Shown: piece by piece, positions 61,422-64,000 of the stretch
Numbering within the stretch: position 1 is the first letter of the stretch
Layout of the letters: each line of letters opens with the position of its first letter
Source of the DNA: Sodalis praecaptivus
Lineage (GTDB): Bacteria; Pseudomonadota; Gammaproteobacteria; Enterobacterales; Enterobacteriaceae
Assembly (NCBI RefSeq): GCF_000517425.1
Contig: NZ_CP006569.1
Location: 2,170,001 to 2,234,000 of the forward strand
Direction of reading: 5' to 3'
DNA length: 64,000 nucleotides
Translations under genes and position numbers: made by a program
Notes under the pieces: generated by a model
Told to the model about the DNA's origin: nothing
Database searches by the model: none
The model's input: the letters and a program-made list of their open reading frames with translations, nothing else

Positions 61422-62864
61422 ATGGCGGAAATCCGTCGACGTACCAAAATTGTCGCTACTCTTGGTCCCTCGACCGATCGCGACAATATTTTGGAGAAAA
61501 TGATAATGGCTGGCGCCAATGTGGTGCGCTTCAATTTCTCTCACGGCGCGGCAGATGAGCATATTGCGCGTGCCCAAGCCGTGCGCGCGATTGCTCAACG
61601 CTTGGGCAAATCCGTGGCTATTTTGGGCGATTTACAAGGTCCCAAAATTCGAGTGTCAACGTTTAAAGAAGGTAAAGTCGCTCTGCGTAAGGGGGAGACT
61701 TTTATCTTAGATGCCTTATTAGATAAAGGCCAGGGCGATAATACTCGAGTGGGAATCGATTATAAAGCATTGCCACGCGACGTGGCGGCAGGTGATATTC
61801 TGTTGCTGGATGATGGTCGTATTCGGTTGGGCGTGTCCGATATTGTCGGCGAGAAAATCGTCACCCGCGTGATCGTGGGCGGAATACTCTCGAATAACAA
61901 AGGGGTGAATAAGCTCGGTGGCGGTCTTTCCGCTGACGCGCTAACGGAAAAAGACCAAGCGGATATTCTACTCGCAGCCAAAATGCATGTGGATTATTTG
62001 GCGGTTTCGTTCCCGCGCACCGGTGATGACTTACGCCGGGCGCGCCGTTTGGCGCGTGAAGCGGGTTGCCAGGCGGCCATTATCGCTAAAGTGGAGCGCG
62101 CTGAGGCCGTGGCCACGCCGGAAAACATGGATGATATGATCCGCGCCGCCGATGCCATTATGGTGGCCCGTGGCGATCTGGGTGTGGAAATAGGTGATGC
62201 CGCGTTGATGGGAGTACAAAAACGTTTAATACAACGAGCGCGACAATTAAACCGCGTGGTGATCACCGCAACGCAAATGATGGAGTCAATGATTGCCAGC
62301 CCCATGCCGACGCGGGCTGAAGTGATGGACGTGGCCAATGCGGTACTGGACGGTACGGATGCGGTGATGCTTTCGGCCGAAACCGCCGCGGGCAACTATC
62401 CTGTCGAAGCCGTAGCGGCGATGGCGAACGTCTGCCTGGGAGCAGAGAGCAGCCCGCAAGTCACCCCCTCAAAGCACCGCCTCGATGTAGAGTTTACCAA
62501 CATCGAGGAGATGGCGGCGATGGCGGCCATGTACGCGGCGAATCATTTGCAGGGCGTTAAAGCCGTCATCGCGATGACGGAGTCGGGACGCACCGCCCGC
62601 ATGATGTCTCGCATAAGTTCTCGGATACCGATTTATGCGTTATCGCGCCATACCGCCACCTTGAATCAGGCCGCGCTGTATCGCGGCGTTACACCCCTGC
62701 CGTTCAAGGGCCGCGCTGTAGGCGTGGGCTCGGCACAAGATGCTATAGCGCTGCTGAAAGCGAACGGTGCTCTGGCCCCAGGGGATAGCGTTATCCTGAC
62801 ACAAGGGGACAGCATTGGGAAAATTGGCAGTACCAATACATGTCGTATTTGTCTGGTGGAATAA
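61422..62864 (+). CDS. Pyruvate kinase, PykA type, in the glycerate operon
   Basis: A 480-residue pyruvate kinase, same length as E. coli PykA and closer to it than to Pyk[79 protein letters not shown] with catalytic Lys, [24 protein letters not shown] and [14 protein letters not shown] are all present. It ends [13 protein letters not shown]. Being co-transcribed with glycerate kinase it should be an inducible extra pyruvate kinase for glycerate use, like TtuE in tartrate operons. ATG at 61422 was preferred to a GTG nine bases before. Confidence 0.93.
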   Translation: MAEIRRRTKIVATLGPSTDRDNILEKMIMAGANVVRFNFSHGAADEHIARAQAVRAIAQRLGKSVAILGDLQGPKIRVSTFKEGKVALRKGETFILDALLDKGQGDNTRVGIDYKALPRDVAAGDILLLDDGRIRLGVSDIVGEKIVTRVIVGGILSNNKGVNKLGGGLSADALTEKDQADILLAAKMHVDYLAVSFPRTGDDLRRARRLAREAGCQAAIIAKVERAEAVATPENMDDMIRAADAIMVARGDLGVEIGDAALMGVQKRLIQRARQLNRVVITATQMMESMIASPMPTRAEVMDVANAVLDGTDAVMLSAETAAGNYPVEAVAAMANVCLGAESSPQVTPSKHRLDVEFTNIEEMAAMAAMYAANHLQGVKAVIAMTESGRTARMMSRISSRIPIYALSRHTATLNQAALYRGVTPLPFKGRAVGVGSAQDAIALLKANGALAPGDSVILTQGDSIGKIGSTNTCRICLVE

Positions 62865-62873
62865 GCATCTATT

Positions 62874-62911
62874 ATTATCGTCGTCATAATATGCTGGCGG
62901 CGATAATTTTC
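62874..62911 (+). terminator. Terminator after the pyruvate kinase gene
   Basis: ATTATCGTCG pairs with CGGCGATAAT (one G-T pair) over ten bases and is followed by TTTTC, ten bases after the stop. It separates the catabolic operon from the regulator gene. Confidence 0.7.
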
Positions 62912-63148
62912 ATTAATCCTTTGCCGATGATTTACTATTTTCTCTAATGCGCGGTAGCGCTTTATTTTCCCCAGGGAATGAATGATAATGTTTATCTGAG
63001 ATAAATGCGTCCTCTTTCTAAATAATGACGAAGTTTGTATCAGAAAGTTTATTAAATTGGGGCAAATTAGCAATGAATGTGGCGTATTGATGATAGGGAT
63101 GTTTTCTGCTTGCGACATGTTTTTTACGCTGCAGCAGAGGGATGATAA

Positions 63149-64000
63149 ATGACAGATTATGATTTCGACGCGAAATTGGCTTACTCGATTGTCGAGCGAA
63201 CCATGAAAATTATCGACTGCAACATCAATGTCATGGATACCCGGGGACGTATAATTGGAAGTGGCGATCGGGAACGTATTGGTGAAATTCATGAGGGAGC
63301 GCTATTGGCGCTCAGTCAACGGCGGGTGGTATCGATAGATGCTGCCTCGATGCATACCTTACAGGGTGTGAAACCGGGCATTAATCTGCCGTTGCATTTC
63401 AACAACCAAATCGTGGGAGTGATCGGTCTTACGGGGGAGCCTAACGGGCTCATGCAGTTCGGTGAACTGGTCTGCATGACGGCGGAAATGATGCTGGAAC
63501 AAGCGCACCTGCTGCAACTTCTGGCGCAAAACAGCCGATTGCGGGAAGAGCTGGTCCTGAGCATGGTGCGCAACGAGACTTATCCCGCCAATATTCGCGA
63601 GTGGGCGCAGCGCTTGGGGGTGGACCTGTCGTTACCGCGTGTCGCTATGGTGGTGGAATTAGACAGCGGTCAGCTTGGCGTCAGTACGGCGATGAGTGAA
63701 TTACAGCAGTTGCAATCGTTGCTGAGAGAAACAGGCAAAGATGACCTCATGGCGATCGTCTCGCTTACCGAAATGGTCGTGTTGAAACCGGCTTACTTAC
63801 ATGCTGAGCGCTGGGAGCCGGAAGAACACAAGCGCCGCATGACACAACTTTATCAACGTTTACAGCAGGAAAGCCCGCTTAAAGTCCGTTTGGCGCTGGG
63901 GAACTTTTTCCCCGAAGAAGGCGGGGTGGTGCGCTCCTATCACACGGCGAAAACCACCATCAGCGTCGGTAAGCAGCGGATGCCCGAGGTACACTGTTTC
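63149..64000 (+). CDS. cdaR: CdaR-type sugar diacid/glycerate regulator, N-terminal part (runs off window)
   Basis: Open from ATG 63149 to the window end, 284 codons. It begins MTDYDFDAKLAYSIVERTMK, then IIDCNINVMDTRGRIIGSGD, RERIGEIHEGALLALSQRR, GINLPLHFNNQIVGVIGLTG and AEMMLEQAHLLQLLAQNSRL, the putative sugar-diacid-recognition domain of the CdaR/SdaR family, then the start of the GGDEF-like region. The helix-turn-helix lies beyond the window. GAGGGAT precedes the ATG. In E. coli CdaR activates glycerate, glucarate and galactarate genes; here it probably controls the adjacent glycerate operon. Confidence 0.9.
   Translation, partial: MTDYDFDAKLAYSIVERTMKIIDCNINVMDTRGRIIGSGDRERIGEIHEGALLALSQRRVVSIDAASMHTLQGVKPGINLPLHFNNQIVGVIGLTGEPNGLMQFGELVCMTAEMMLEQAHLLQLLAQNSRLREELVLSMVRNETYPANIREWAQRLGVDLSLPRVAMVVELDSGQLGVSTAMSELQQLQSLLRETGKDDLMAIVSLTEMVVLKPAYLHAERWEPEEHKRRMTQLYQRLQQESPLKVRLALGNFFPEEGGVVRSYHTAKTTISVGKQRMPEVHCF

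Overview
The window looks like chromosomal DNA of a Sodalis-like member of the Enterobacterales. Gene content and order follow the replication-terminus half of the Escherichia coli map: nifJ/ydbK, ldhA, ydbH-ynbE, azoR, hrpA, ydgD-ydgU-asr, rstAB, ydgH, pntAB, uspE, fnr and smrA. Many proteins read as close E. coli orthologues (FNR, PntAB, RstAB). GC is high and several small neighbours expected from E. coli are missing (hslJ, ydbL, tus, folM, ogt). The genus is an inference from memory of gene order, not a search result. Almost every large gene is intact.

Layout. 1-11.5 kb: pyruvate:flavodoxin oxidoreductase (partial), a DUF333 lipoprotein, D-lactate dehydrogenase, the YdbH-YnbE intermembrane bridge, azoreductase, the HrpA helicase, a secreted protease and the 26-residue YdgU. 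11.6-14.4 kb: acid-shock gene asr beside rstBA, with an RstA box in front of asr and a Tus-type Ter site without tus. 14.6-24.8 kb: YdgH, transhydrogenase PntAB, an SDR/LysR pair, UspE, FNR (with its own FNR box) and SmrA. 25-30.4 kb: a TDT-family transporter with LysR regulator, trans-aconitate methyltransferase, an isopenicillin-N-synthase-like dioxygenase and an Xre/RES toxin-antitoxin pair.

30.6-38.8 kb is accessory. It holds a 1,260-residue three-part protein (glycoside hydrolase, glycosyltransferase, UDP-galactopyranose-mutase-like flavoprotein), an orphan peptide-binding protein, an SsuE-like flavin reductase, a 41-bp tandem repeat array and a second ClpP-type protease. 39.2-44.1 kb: a LuxR regulator, an NCS1 permease and a nitrilase-family amidohydrolase (likely one nitrogen-scavenging module), then an SDR/LysR pair. 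44.3-50.9 kb: PQQ glucose dehydrogenase, an unknown coiled-coil-like protein, and a GPH sugar transporter with a DlgD-type reductase.

51-58.4 kb: an AT-rich leader, then a chaperone-usher fimbrial operon with an unusual usher, a 21-bp repeat array before the pilin gene, and two paralogous two-domain minor subunits. 58.9-64 kb: a D-glycerate catabolic unit (GntP-type permease, glycerate kinase, a dedicated PykA-type pyruvate kinase) followed by a CdaR-type activator that runs off the window. No tRNA, rRNA, CRISPR array, insertion sequence or prophage was recognised.
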